Source: Elmis aenea (taxonomy: Eukaryota; Arthropoda; Insecta; Coleoptera; Elmidae). Taken from it: a DNA stretch of 64,000 nt. This document shows positions 22,587 through 33,712 of the stretch, piece after piece; position 1 is the stretch's first letter; each line of letters opens with the position of its first letter. The stretch spans positions 52,972,108 to 53,036,107 of the forward strand of contig OX393577.1 in assembly GCA_947652605.1 (NCBI GenBank). The letters are read 5' to 3'. The translations under genes were made by a program, and so were the position numbers. The notes under the pieces were generated by a model. The model saw only the letters and a list, made by a program, of their open reading frames with translations. It did no database searches and had not been told where the DNA came from.

Positions 22587-23398
22587 CTATGTACGATCCA
22601 ACGTACTATCAGGATTCTGCGTAGTATCGATATCGCGTTCCAGAACAGTCTCTGACAGTTCATCGGACAGTTAGTCGGCTCTTCCGACTGTTATAAAATT
22701 AATACATAAACTAGTCAGCGTACGGTCAAAACAGTACGTGAATGAAGGCATGTACTAGCACTTGGATATTTACACGCATGCGCTGTTTATAACTAAAGTG
22801 AGCTCTGGTAGCTACGCATCGCCCTCCCAATCCCATTTAGTACTGGATTCTTAAGGTAGTTACTCTTGCGATGCGCACATTTCTATGAACCAAATAGACA
22901 CAACTGTTATTTACAGGTAGGCCAGTAGTAAAAGCGTTCCAACAACGGCCAATACTCGACAATACATTTATTAGTACATAGTTCAGGTATGCGAATAAAC
23001 CGTCTATGAATTGGTTTTAAATGGCCTGTTGGAACAAATCTTATATCTATTATATTAATCCAGAAGGATCCAATTTTCCACCTTATAAATAGTTACCAGA
23101 ATTAAATTTTAGTTCCAGAAACATAACATAGGTACTTAACTTTCCAATGGTTTGCAGCTATAGTCCCAGTGTTACCCAAGAAGTAATAAAGAAGTACATA
23201 AGATTATACATAATATTTTTGTCAACTTTAAAACTTCCACCTAACATAATCTTTTAAAATACTGCGCACTTTTAACTGCAATACATTTTTAAAACAATGT
23301 CAAACCATTTCATTTGTAAGCTTTAGACAATAAAATGTTAACACAAAGTGATTGAAAGGTTTTACAACTAAGTGGACTTGATTTTAAATGCACATATA

Positions 23399-24029
23399 TA
23401 CAGGGTGTGTAAAAATTGGCGGAAGCGCTACACGTGGCGATGTTCTTCGTAAAATTCTAAGTCGAAAATCTTAATACGAAAATGTTGTACCATGCTTGCT
23501 GTGTTTGCAAGAGGTCCTTAAAGTTTTGACATTTAGTCCTTTAATAAGCGTTATTATTTAATACTTGCAAATGAAAAAGCTGCAATTTGGAATAAAAATA
23601 AATTTCGAATAGTATTTTTTCCTAGATATTGTGTTCTTCCTTTCAAAAATTGGTGTTGAAAATATGTAAATCACTGATTTGAATGAAAATAATACATATG
23701 GCAACATTGTCATTAGCTGTCATCTCTATTTTTTTCGTAATTATTTCTAGTTTGTGTTTTACGATACCCAAAAGTTTGCAGCTATGTTTACGAACTGAAG
23801 GCTTTCAGATCGAACAAATATTATAAATATCTAAGTGAAAATTGCTGATAAAAAAATGTCCAAACGCAAATCAAGGTATGCAATGTTGCCAATTTTTTTT
23901 TCTTCTTTAAATGGTTCCTGAGGCCATAGGAAGCATGGTACAACATTTTTGTATCAAGATTTTCGACTTAGAATTTTACGAAGAACATCGTCACGTGTAG
24001 CGCTTCCGCCAATTTTTACACACCCTGTA
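23399..24029. mobile_element. Foldback family D, copy 1 (631 bp)
   Basis: TACAGGGTGTGTAAAAATTG, then GCGGAAGCGCTACACGTGGC, face the complementary right end (GCGCTTCCGCCAATTTTTAC, ACACCCTGTA). TA lies on both sides (23397-23398, 24030-24031). The paralogous sequence at about 27948 lacks it, so it arrived after the gene duplication. No gene inside. Other copies: 29364-29986, 34369-34998 and the deleted 47181-47297. Confidence 0.9.
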
Positions 24030-24299
24030 TAAATAATTTTGATTAAATTTTATAAAAGAAGGTAAAATTAAAGTTATCCAGTTTACAAAGTATTTTATTA
24101 TTGACAAACTATTTCTCATCATATAAGATAGTTAAGATAACTAACAATGTGGTGTATATAAATTACAAAAAGTTGCCAAAGAACAAAACTCGATATATCA
24201 GACTGTGAAAAATCAAAGGATGTATCACAATGAACTAAATAAGAAATCAAAATATGTATAAGAAAAGAGTTTTGATTTTACGATTTGGGAGAGAAATTA

Positions 24300-24690
24300 C
24301 AAAAATACTAGGCCTTACTAATACTCTTCTGTCCTTCTTTTTAAACATCCTGTTCTTTTTGCTATTTTGTTAATGAAGTATCCACTCGTCTTTTATTGTT
24401 TTTTTTTCGTTATCAACTCTGTCTCTTTTGCTAATTCCTCCTCATCGGTTAGGTATTCTTTTTTTTGTATTGTTCAGATTGGTTGTTGTGTCAGTCCAAG
24501 ACTGCATATTTTTCTGCATAATATCTAATTGGATTTCAAGTTGACTTATTCTGGAGGACATGCTATATTTTCCCGCGTTTTTCCATTCATTATACAAGAT
24601 TTGTTCATTTTCTGTCCTTATGTAACGTTCATAAAACAGTTCAATTCTTCTTTGTATTATTGCCGATTCTCATTCGTGTTTATTGTTTTT
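24300..24690 (-). pseudogene. Unidentified charged, coiled-coil-like protein fragment with frameshifts
   Basis: On the minus strand a frame reads QRRIELFYERYIRTENEQIL, then YNEWKNAGKYSMSS and RISQLEIQLDIMQKNMQSWT, up to an A-run near 24455. The neighbouring frame then continues EYLTDEEELAKETELITKKK and, after a stop, SGYFINKIAKRTGCLKRRTE. The continuation across frames suggests a decayed gene, perhaps an ORF1/Gag-like protein, but I do not recognise the family. It lies just upstream of exon 1 of the host gene on the opposite strand. Confidence 0.3.
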
Positions 24691-24823
24691 GCGGATGTCA
24701 CATTCCGTGACGATTCTGCAACTAGTAGACTACTACACGTGTTCGATTAGTTTTCTGCCACTCGCCGCTAGCTAACGATATCACTCATTACTCGAATCCT
24801 AGTTTTTTGCGTTCTCCGTAAAA

Positions 24824-27746
24824 ATGTTCGAGCGCGACAGAAGTCAGTCGATTACTATGCTATCAATAATTTTAATAATTTTAGCTTCAGTGACTGTTAC
24901 TAGTTCTCGTGTAAGTATTATTTGTAACTACGTGTGAAGAGAGGCAAAAAAATTGCACTTTGTTAGTTGTTACACTTTTTTTATTAAGTTAGCCTTTTTA
25001 CTGACTGTTTTTTTAAATCACAATTCGTCTCACAGTATTTGAACGAAATCACATACATTTTTAAATTTTTTAGCAAAATGGGTTCAAAATTATACATGAA
25101 TTTGCAAAATTTACTCATTTTAATGAAAAATTTATAATCATTCATAAAGAAACCAAGTTTTTCAAATTTAACCGTACTGCTGCAGCAATGAACATCTCTT
25201 TTACTATGCAATTCAATGTTACTGAAGAGGAACATTCGATTGTAAGTATAAATTGTTTTATATTTCATACAAAGGTACACGTTAAACAGAATTTTTAGTT
25301 GTTTTTTGAAGTATTATTGTATTAATGTATACAGGGTGAGTCACGACGGACGCGTCGGAGTTTTATGGCGAAACGGTATATATTTTCCAATTTCTGTCGC
25401 TGTTAGATTATGTAAGTCAATAAGGGCTACATTTTAAAAATATTTTCAAACATACAGGGTGCTCCAAAAAAGAGTGGCTTGTCAAAGTTATACTTTTTCT
25501 TATGGAAAACCCTGTATATTTTTACATTTTTGAATTCCTCTTTAAATTTAATTAAAAAAATTTAAAAGGTTATATGGGTCTAAAGTGAACCGTTCTCGTG
25601 AAAATCGCATTTTCATGAAAATACAGTATTTTCAAAAATTTCAACATTTAAAAACTTTGAGAAGTCTAAAGAAATTTGCTTGGAGATAAGATCGACAATA
25701 GATTATGTAACTCTTTGCATCACCTACATTTTTAAAATATTATACAGGGCGTTTTTTACGCTTGGTCAAACTTGTGAAACTTTAAACATCGATAACTCAT
25801 TTTTTTTAAATACAACACCCTATATTTTTTTACACCGTCTTATAGAAAATTTAATTCTCTTTCGAAAATATAAAGACTGTTTTATACCTAAAATTGATAT
25901 TTTCCGAGATATCGCGATTTTATTGTTAATTATTAGGGCAAAGTGATATTTTCGAGTAGGCTATGAAGGTAGACAGCGGTAATTTAAAACAATTGAAAGA
26001 AAGAACAAAAAAGGTTTAGTTTTATCTTTTGCCTACGCATTTTTGACATGTAAAAATATACAGGGTGTTCCATAAGAAAAAGTATAACTTTGATATGCCA
26101 CTCTTTTTTGGAGCACCCTGTATGTTTGAAAATATTTTTAAAATGTAGCCCTTATTGACTTACATAATCTAACAGCGACAGAAATTGGCAAATATATACC
26201 GTTTCGCCATAAAACTCCGACGCGTCCGTCGTGACTCACCCTGTAGTGTAGATCTTCATCGTAAAAAAATATATTGTAAATAGGTAAAATATACTTAAGG
26301 CTTGTCTTTTTTGTTTTGTAGTTCCTAGTTTTGTGAATTGATGCACTTTATAATAGTCTTATTTTTGGCAAAGTTAAATTTAATTTTCTAATTTTAGATC
26401 CATGTTATTGGCTATCAGTGGAGGAGCAACGAATACAGAAAAGGACCTATCGACTTTAATGTGAGCTTCTGCAAGTTGATCTCTAGAAATGTCTTTGACA
26501 TGACAAGTATATACAGTCGTTCTGATTTCGTTACATGCCCCATTTACAAAGTAAATAGACTTACCAATTTATAAGTCGTAGTATAGGAAGGTATTGTACT
26601 CGAAGATAACATTAACATTATTCTATTGACAGATGTAAGTGTGTGGTAAAATAAGAACATTTCAGATTTTTGACGTGAAGTATCTTAAAAGAGGTAATAA
26701 TAGTATATTACATAACAAGAATTGTAAAAAGTATATTACGCACAAGTGGAAAAGTTGCGCGTAGCGGCGAGTGCGTATTTCCACGAGTGCGTAATTGCTT
26801 TATAACTCGTGTTATGTAGCTTACTTTTTCTACGATCACATAATACATGCGATTTTAACGGTAAATTTTTGGCTATTTTTTGGCTACTTTGTGGCTAATT
26901 TTTGGCTAATATACACATGTAATTCCGTTGTCTTGTCAATTTTGACGTAAGCCTACTTTGACATTTCTAGACAAGTGTCTGTTTTGTTTACCGTGCGTTA
27001 TAACTCACTTACTAGGCATGCAGGAAGTGTTTGACGTGAGTCTACTTTGATCATATCTTTAAAAAAATATGATTTTTGCTTACCGTGCGGAAGCCCACTT
27101 ACTATGCATGCAGGCTGTACGGTAAGAGTCATTTAGATTAGTGGTCGTAGAAAAACACTTTTAAACACTTTATTGTTGTAAATTATAATTATTACTTTAC
27201 TAATTTTGAATTAAAATTTTTGATAACAACAAAGACGGGAATGTTAGCGTATATTTAAACAGTTTTCATTTTTTTTTAACTGAATCACGCAATTTTTTAA
27301 AAATTTTAATGCTTAGGAGTTATTTTTTTACCTATTTTTGTAACTTTGTGTTAAAGCTTTTTTGAATTGATTGCTGGGGAAGTGTGGTTGCTACAGTTAT
27401 TGTATTGTAAACTTGGCAATCTATAAAAGACGTTTAGTAAAATTCGTTTAACGGGACTAACGACCTAATTTTTATTTTCAAATTTGATTACGTTTTTGTT
27501 TTTTGATAAAAGTTGATTTTAAATAATGCGAAGAAATGTTGATCTATATGAGTTATTTGATGGACACATTTTTCTTGTTTTTAGGGCTCACATTATATCT
27601 ATTATATTAATCCAGATGGAGCCAATTTTCCACCTCATATACCATCAGGTAAATGGTTAATAGAATTAAATTTGATGTCAGGAAACATAACATACTTAAT
27701 TTTGCAATGGTTTGCAACTATAGTCCCAGAGTTACCCAAGAAGTAA
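24824..27746 (+). CDS. Secreted DUF1091-family protein, four exons
   Basis: Exons 24824-24910, 25074-25241, 26398-26550 and 27585-27746 (29, 56, 51 and 53 codons plus stop) join in phase 0 with GT-AG introns (donors GTAAGT, GTAAGT, GTAAAT; acceptors TTTTTAG, TTTTAG, TTTTTAG) into 189 residues. Exon 1 encodes a hydrophobic leader, MLSIILIILASVTVTSS after M12 (M1 is also possible), expected to be a cleaved signal peptide. Exon 2 carries KFFKFNRTAAAMNISF. Exon 3 has YRKGPIDFNVSFCKLISRN and ends CPIYK. Exon 4 has GSHYIYYINPDG and IPSGKWLIELNL. This order (Asn-Arg-Thr segment, ..F...CK, CP..KG.YYI, LPSG.Y.L) is the DUF1091 signature of insect secreted proteins, about 170-190 residues long. Function is unknown; a relation to lipid-binding ML/GM2-activator-like chemosensory proteins is conjecture. 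No internal stops. Introns 2 and 3 hold repeats. A degenerate partial copy lies upstream. Confidence 0.8.
25330..26245. mobile_element. Foldback element in intron 2 of the DUF1091 gene
   Basis: TACAGGGTGAGTCACGACGG, then ACGCGTCGGAGTTTTATGGC, face GCCATAAAACTCCGACGCGT and CGTCGTGACTCACCCTGTA. Inside are two further inverted modules: TACAGGGTGCTCCAAAAAAG (about 25455) versus CTTTTTTGGAGCACCCTGTA (about 26104), and a TACAGGGCGTTTTTTACG cassette at 25743 related to 30955-31160 and 48805-48960. It would fold into a long hairpin in the pre-mRNA. Confidence 0.85.
26705..26830. repeat. Short hairpin MITE-like repeat in intron 3 (copy 1)
   Basis: TATTACATAACAAGAATTGT ... AACTCGTGTTATGTAGCTTA and ATTACGCACAAGTGGAAAA ... 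TTTCCACGAGTGCGTAAT are nested inverted repeats around GCGTAGCGGCGAG. A second copy is at 59083-59177. Confidence 0.6.
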
Positions 27747-27836
27747 TAATTAAGTACATAGGATTATAATATTTTTGTCAACTTTAAAACTTCCACCATC
27801 CTTAATCTTTTCAAATATTTTGCATTTGTATTGGCA

Positions 27837-27842
27837 ATAAAT
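27837..27842 (+). promoter_or_regulatory. Candidate poly(A) signal of the DUF1091 gene
   Basis: AATAAA 91 bases after the stop codon; a second AATAAA lies near 27887. Placement is normal for an insect 3' UTR, but cleavage cannot be shown from sequence alone. Confidence 0.4.
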
Positions 27843-28179
27843 TTTTAGAACAATGTCAAACCATTTCATTTGTAAGCTTTAGACAATAAAATCTTAACAC
27901 AAAGTGATTGGGAAGTTTTACAAATTAGCGGACTTGATCTTGAATGTAAATAAATAATTTTGATTGAATTATGTAAAAAAAAAATTAAATTGAAGTTATT
28001 CAGTTTATAAAGTATTTTATTATTGACGGACGATTTCACGGTCATACAAGACAGTTAAGGTAACTTACAAAGAGCTGTATATAAATTACGAAAAGATGCC
28101 AAAAAATATCAGTCCCAAAATAAAAATTATGGCATTCCAGCGATAACATCCAGTGAGATCAAAACGGGATTTGAGTAAG

Positions 28180-28400
28180 ATACAGACACGAGAAATGAGA
28201 TTTCTGCGTAAAATCAAAGGATGTACCAGAATGATCTAAATAACAAATCAAAATATAAGAGAAGAGTTTTGATTTTACGATTAAGGAGAAAAATTACAAT
28301 AATACTAAGCAAAATATAAAGAACGACCCAATGGAACAACATATATTGACAAAGATGACAGTATAAGCTAAAAGAAAGAAGGAAAGTGGGAAAGCAAAAA
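28180..28400 (+). pseudogene. Decayed RTE-like LINE 3' fragment
   Basis: Frames read IQTREMRFLRKIKGC followed by material resembling NQNIREEF, matching EMRFLRRIEGC / NEKIRNKLG near the end of ORF2 of the LINE at 3118-7330. It is heavily interrupted. Part of the same relic sits at the equivalent place of the upstream duplicate (about 24205-24300). Confidence 0.6.
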
Positions 28401-29360
28401 AAAAGAAGTTAAATTATGTAATATTAAATATGTATATATTTGCAATCAACTGCGACAATACGACCAAAAATTATAAATTTTAAAGCAGTAACTTTTGAAC
28501 ACGTAACAGTGCAAAATTTTATATGTTGTGATTTCCTCTTCCCATTGATTGACTAGATTAATAGATTAATAGATTAATCTAGTTACAAAATAATAAAACC
28601 TAATAAAAACCGGTGATAGGTTTTCTACGCGTACAAAAAAGCCTTAATGGTTTTACGTGCTTTTAATGACCCTTGACTAATGTTTCATCCTAATAGCTTT
28701 TCCAAAATAATCATTCTACTTATTTTGATGATAAGTTAATTATATAGTTACGCTACACAAAATCAACCATATTTTGTTACAATTTTGATCACGTAATGAA
28801 TACACAGGGTGCTCTAAATATGTGGTTTACTATTCGTCTTCAGAATTATGCAGTAGGTTTAGCAAGAAAATCATGATTTTATGCTAAATAAAAATTAAAA
28901 AGTACAACTTCATATCATATTAAGTTGAGAATTTACAAAAAACAAATTATATGAAAGATGTATTACTTGTAAATAGTTTTTCTAATTTATTAATCGTTTG
29001 CAAACGCCTATTTTGCTTAATTAATTAGTTGCAGGCTAATTACATTTTTAAGTTATTAAATCCTCAAAATTATCATTAAATTTACTCTTAAATGCTTTAC
29101 AAATAATAATGTATAAGAACCGTTACATAATTTTTAATTTAAAGTTAATATACAGCTAATAATATGTAGCTAATCCCACTACAGGCATCTAATTTATTTT
29201 AAGAACTCGAGGCTGGTCAGCGAAAACAAAAATTTAGCAAATTCATGATGATTATTATTCTAAAAAGAACTTTTTAACGTGCTTTTCAGTATGAACTTCA
29301 TTTAAGAAATACCAAAGAACTTTTTTTTTTGTTTTCTTCTTCCTAATTTTAAGGATATCT
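28401..29360. other. AT-rich intergenic stretch
   Basis: A short palindromic run (AGATTAATAGATTAATCTAG region, 28553-28582) and a lone CACAGGGTGCTCTAAATATG end at 28802. No gene seen. Confidence 0.4.
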
Positions 29361-29363
29361 ATA

Positions 29364-29986
29364 TACAGGGTGTGTATAAATTGGCGGAAGCGCTAAATGT
29401 GACGATGTTCTTCGTAAAATTCTAAGTCGAAAATCTTGATACAAAAATGTTGTACCATGCTTCCTATGGCCTCAGGAACCATTTAAAGAAGAAAAAAAAA
29501 TTGGCAACATTGCATACATTGATTTGCGTTTGGACGTTTTTTTACTAGCAATTTTTATTTACATGTTTTGTTCGAACTGAAAGCCTTCAGTTCGTAAACA
29601 TAGCTGCAAACTTTTGGGTATCGTAAAACACAAACTAGAAATAATTACGAGAAAAACAGAGATGACAGCTAATGACAATGTTGCCATATGTATTATTTTC
29701 ATTCAAATCAGTGATTTACATATTTTTAACACCAATTTTTGAAAGGAAGAACACAATACCTAGGAAAAAATACTATTCGAAATTTATTTTTATTCCAAAT
29801 TGCAGCTTTTTCATTAGCAAGTATTAAATAATAACGCTTATTAAAGGACTAAATGTCAAAACTTTGAGGACCTCTTGCAGACACAGCAAGCATGGTACAA
29901 CATATTCGTATTAAGATTTTCGACTTAGAATTTTACGAAGAACATCGCCACGTGTAGCGCTTCCGCAAATCTTTACACACCCTGTA
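29364..29986. mobile_element. Foldback family D, copy 2
   Basis: Same ends and arm sequence as 23399-24029, with the core in the opposite orientation (AGGAACCATTTAAAG is on the left here). TA-flanked. No gene. Confidence 0.9.
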
Positions 29987-30108
29987 TATTGCTTCGAAAT
30001 CACAAAGTCTTTTCATTTAATTTTCCCCCATGCAAGTCATACAACATTGTCTTTGTTACATTTCTCATCCACGTATCTTTTGGGCATCATGCTATCGTCT
30101 TTCTATTA

Positions 30109-30518
30109 TACTGGGTGTTTGTTAAATATGTATTGTGAAAAAATTCGGGAGGGTGATTCCTTATGGAAAATTAAGGGAGAAGTGTTATATAAATTTTTTT
30201 CCTTAGATATCTCCTTTCGAAGTTACATCTCCCTAAAGGGGAGCAGTAAAATTAAGTTTTTATTTTACTTGTCAAATTTGGATTAATGCAGGAGAATGAT
30301 ATTTGGTAAATGTTTTGTACTTATTGAAAGGTTTCACAGGGGGCTGAAAAGTGCGGCCCCTGTTGGTATTTAATCAGAATTTTTGGTGGGTTAAATTTTG
30401 CAATTTAAAGAAATTTATTTGAAAGTTTGATTTATTTAGGAACTTTTTATATTCTTTAGTTTTTCCTGAAAAACATACAGTTTTTGAGTAAAAAATAAAA
30501 TAAGTAAACATGCACCAT
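30109..30518 (+). repeat. Dispersed repeat family A, copy 2
   Basis: TACTGGGTGTTTGTTAAA, GGAGGGTGATTCC, TCTCCTTTCGAAGTTACA, AAAGGGGAGCAGTAAAATTA, GGGGGCTGAAAAGTGCGGCC. Uninterrupted copy of about 410 bp ending in the TTTTTGAGTAAAAAATAAAA tail shared with 38700-38750 and 63450-63480. Confidence 0.75.
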
Positions 30519-30520
30519 TA

Positions 30521-31165
30521 TACAGTGTGTACAAAAAGTAACGTAACAGATCAATATCTCGTCTTGTGATAATTTAACAAAAAAAAGTTTCGAATAAAAG
30601 TTGTTTGTGGTAATTTACTACATAACCTAAAATTATTTTGAACTATACACAGTGTTTTGTTCCTGCGCAACAAAGTGACGTATAGATGTCACTTTGTTTT
30701 CTTAAATAGAACGCCCTGTATATTTTGCGCTTTTTAGATGCAAAATTTAATTTTCTTTGTAACTGTATCAGGTTGTATATGCCTAAAATTGATCGTTTTT
30801 GAGTTATTTAATTTTTATGAAAATTTTGACAAAAACTCGACTCTAAGAAAATATTGATATTTCACAACATGGCAATGTTAAAACGAATTTGCATTGAAAC
30901 TTTGTTCGGCAATAGTGTCTTAGTGATTGCTGACTAGTTAAAATGTTAAAAATAATACACAGCGTGTTTTTTTATGCTCGGTCCAAATGGTTAAACTTCA
31001 AACACGGATAATTCAATTTTTTTTAATGGAACGCCCTATATATTTTTACCTATTCTTATCAATAATTCAATTATCTTTAAAATTTGTTTAAGGTCTATTA
31101 TGTCTAAAATTAATATTTTTCGAGTTATTGCGGTTTGTTATTTAATTTTTAAATATTAAACTCTC
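30521..31165. repeat. Composite ACAGGGTG-type repeat (family E)
   Basis: Starts TACAGTGTGTACAAAAAGTA, which recurs at 48722. A cassette beginning CACAGCGTGTTTTTTTATGC (about 30958) and ending in TTTTCGAGTTATTGCGGTTT (about 31117-31136) recurs at 48803-48960 and, more distantly, at 25743-25930. I could not find a complete inverted partner, so this is a composite or truncated element. Confidence 0.5.
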
Positions 31166-32448
31166 AGTTATATTTATGAATGTTTGTATGCATGTGCGCA
31201 ATATAGAACCATTATTTCGGTAACATCTCCGACAATAAACTTTTCAGTCGTCAGTCATATAATCTCTCCAACATCGGAAACAATATAATTTCAACGAATT
31301 TATATCCTACGACGTATAAAGCCATACCACGTTGAATAAGAGCTGTCACACAATGTCAACTACGACAAACAATAAAAGCAGTGACTTGTTTCTTCTTGTA
31401 GAAAGCCAATTTAGTTGACCTATTCCACGTAGTCTGCAAACACCAGCATGTTTAATTTGGCTATAACAACCGTCTAAATTGAATTCAATTGTTCGAAATT
31501 GAAAACAAAAGCCAAACAATACATACGTTACACCGTGTTCAATTGTCCTTAAACGAAACTGTTTTCGTTTTCATGTACGTTACAGAATCTCTAATAAAAT
31601 GTAAAAGCGGACCAGTTGCTCGCAACTTTGCCCGTCGCACGAGATGTGATTAAGATATTTTCCTCCACATGTAAGTAAGCTTGTTCTTGATTGTCGTTTA
31701 TTTTTAACTCAAACAAAGCCAACAATCCTGACAATTATGAATGGCGAGGACGATATCTTTCAATTCTACGAAGTTATTGTTTGTATTTTTATACAGACAA
31801 TGCCGAGGATCTAATAAAAGAAAATACCCCAACTTTTTCTCTTAATTAAATTTTAGCGCCAGTTCCTAACAAACAGATCTCCAATTAAAAATGAAAAATG
31901 ATGAAGCGAAATGGGATAATTAAAACAAATTTACTCCAAAATAATTAATATTGAATAGAACACTGCACAAGAAAATTAAAATAACTCGTGATTGAAAAGA
32001 ATATCATTAAAATATACATCAAGCGAAAATGTACACTAGGTTTTCTGAATTAAACTATTCAAGTTTTGTACGCTGCTACAAGCAAATTAACAAAGAAATA
32101 CAAAGAAGTCCGATAATTACGAAAATGAAGTACACCCACATATTTAATTACCTCTATGGCTTCGAATCCAATTACAAACTTAATGAAACCATTGGATGAA
32201 GTTCTAAAAACTACATACATAGCAACAACATAAAGGAGTTATATTGTGATTTTGATGATTAATGGAGTTTATTGATCAAACTTTGTCGCGACTTATTTCT
32301 TAAATAAGATGCAACTGGTAAAAAAAAAGAAATTACATACAACGCGATTAATTTTGTAAAATATGTTTGACAAAGCCATGTTCATCATTTATGTTACAAG
32401 AAAAAAGTTCACACAAAAATTGTTAAGAATTAAAAAATTCACAAAATG
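31166..32448. other. Intergenic, nothing recognised
   Basis: Base composition is slightly more balanced at 31220-31700, but no frame on either strand looks like a known protein. Confidence 0.4.
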
Positions 32449-33712
32449 TACAGGGTGGGCAAATTTCGATGTTTTCATAGGGAATCACGGTAATTATAAG
32501 AGGTATCGAAAAACGGACCGCGCATCCTCGATCTCTTTTTTCGAGAAAAAGTTAATAGTGAAAACTAAAATTGGTTATCGTCTTTTGTTTTCGAGTTATC
32601 GCCGATAACTCGATTTTTCGACTTTTCGTTTTATGACTATATCTCGCTTGTTTATGAAAATAAACAAAAATAATTTTGGCGTTCTACAGGCACTTTTTTG
32701 ATAAGAATGCAGTGGCGTAGACAATTTTCAAAAAAAAAAAACGAAACTCGAGTAGTGATATAAAGTTGTATTTTTTTTAATGGAACTCATAGTTGGCTGT
32801 GGCAGCACGAGAAAGAGGATGTTAGAATGTTTTATTCAAAGTAATAATAATTCTAAAGCAGTGTGAAACACATTTTAATCGTTCCCATAAAGAAGACCTA
32901 ATAAATCTATTTTTGGGAGATTAAAACAAAATCTCATTTTGGAGATACATTAAAGACAATTTATATAAAAATAGTAATACAAATATGAATGAACTTATAG
33001 AAAAATTTAATTTAATTAAAATAAGTTTTACTTGCAGCTTCAGAATTATTATTAGGTACTTTGAATAGAACATTCTAACATATCATACTTTTCGTAATAT
33101 TCGTAAGCCATTTCGTCTTTTTAAGGTACAAAAATAAAAACAATCAACAATTAAACGTGATTGTTTCTGTCAAATTATCGTTAAAACAACAGAATGACTG
33201 TTTTACTAGGTATATTCTCAATGACGTAAACCTACTACTAGAAAAAAATCAAATATAAAAAATTACCTAATTTTTGCTATAATGTAAGAAAAATTAATGA
33301 ATCGACCACACATAATAGGTATCATTAGAATGGTGAAAAGTCTTCTTTCTCGTGATGCCACAGCCAACTATGGGTTCTATTTATAAAAAAAATATACAAC
33401 TTTGTCACAACTCGAATTTCGAATTTTTTTTTTGAAAAATGGCCTACACCACTGCATTCTTATCAAAAAAGTGCCTCTAGACGTTAACATTATTTTTCTT
33501 TATTTTTATAAACAAAAGAGATATAGTCATAAAACAAAAAGTCGCAAAATCGAGTTATCGGTGATAACTCGAAAACAAAAGACGATAACCAATTTTAGTT
33601 TTCACCTTTGTTTTTCTCGAAAAAAGAGATCGAGGAAGCGGGGTCCGTTTTTTGATACCTCTTATAATTACCGAGAGTCCCTATGAAAACATCGAAATTT
33701 GCCCACCCTGTA
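32449..33712. mobile_element. Foldback element, TACAGGGTGGGCAAATTTCG arms (1264 bp)
   Basis: The left arm faces the complementary right end CGAAATTTGCCCACCCTGTA. Inverted similarity covers GAGTTATCG...GATAACTC segments, GCAGTGGCGTAG / CTACACCACTGC, and CATAGTTGGCTGTGGCA / TGCCACAGCCAACTATG near the centre. The CATAGTTGGCT box is shared with the foldback at 41070-42297. No gene in the core. Confidence 0.85.

Larger units (their letters stand above)
21011..23040. mobile_element. MITE with GTTTGTTCCAACA ends, inflated by two nested hATs
   Basis: Left end GGTTTGTTCCAACAAGGC (21011), right end GGCCTGTTGGAACAAATC (23023-23040), flanked by TTATA on both sides (21006-21010, 23041-23045). The intact paralogous site at 27588-27610 has one TTATA, giving direct empty-site evidence. 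Without the hATs at 21036-22586 the element is about 470 bp. No coding sequence. Superfamily undetermined. Confidence 0.7.
20615..24310 (+). pseudogene. Partial duplicate of the DUF1091 gene (last intron, last exon, 3' flank), broken by transposons
   Basis: Three blocks, 20615-21010, 23041-23398 and 24030-24310, are collinear with 27190-28330 around the last exon of the gene downstream. Shared phrases include GTGGTTGCTACAGTTATTGT, GGCAATCTATAAAAG, AACGGGACTA and CAAACCATTTCATTTGTAAG. The last exon starts at 20998 after a preserved TTTTTAG acceptor, is split after CGCTCACATTATA by the insertion at 21011-23040, and resumes at 23041. In-frame stops follow the P-P-Y-K codons (TAG) and the R-N-I-T codons (TAG), so it cannot encode the domain. 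Exons 1-3 have no counterpart here. The duplication also carries a scrap of LINE 3' end (about 24205-24300), which therefore predates it. Confidence 0.75.
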
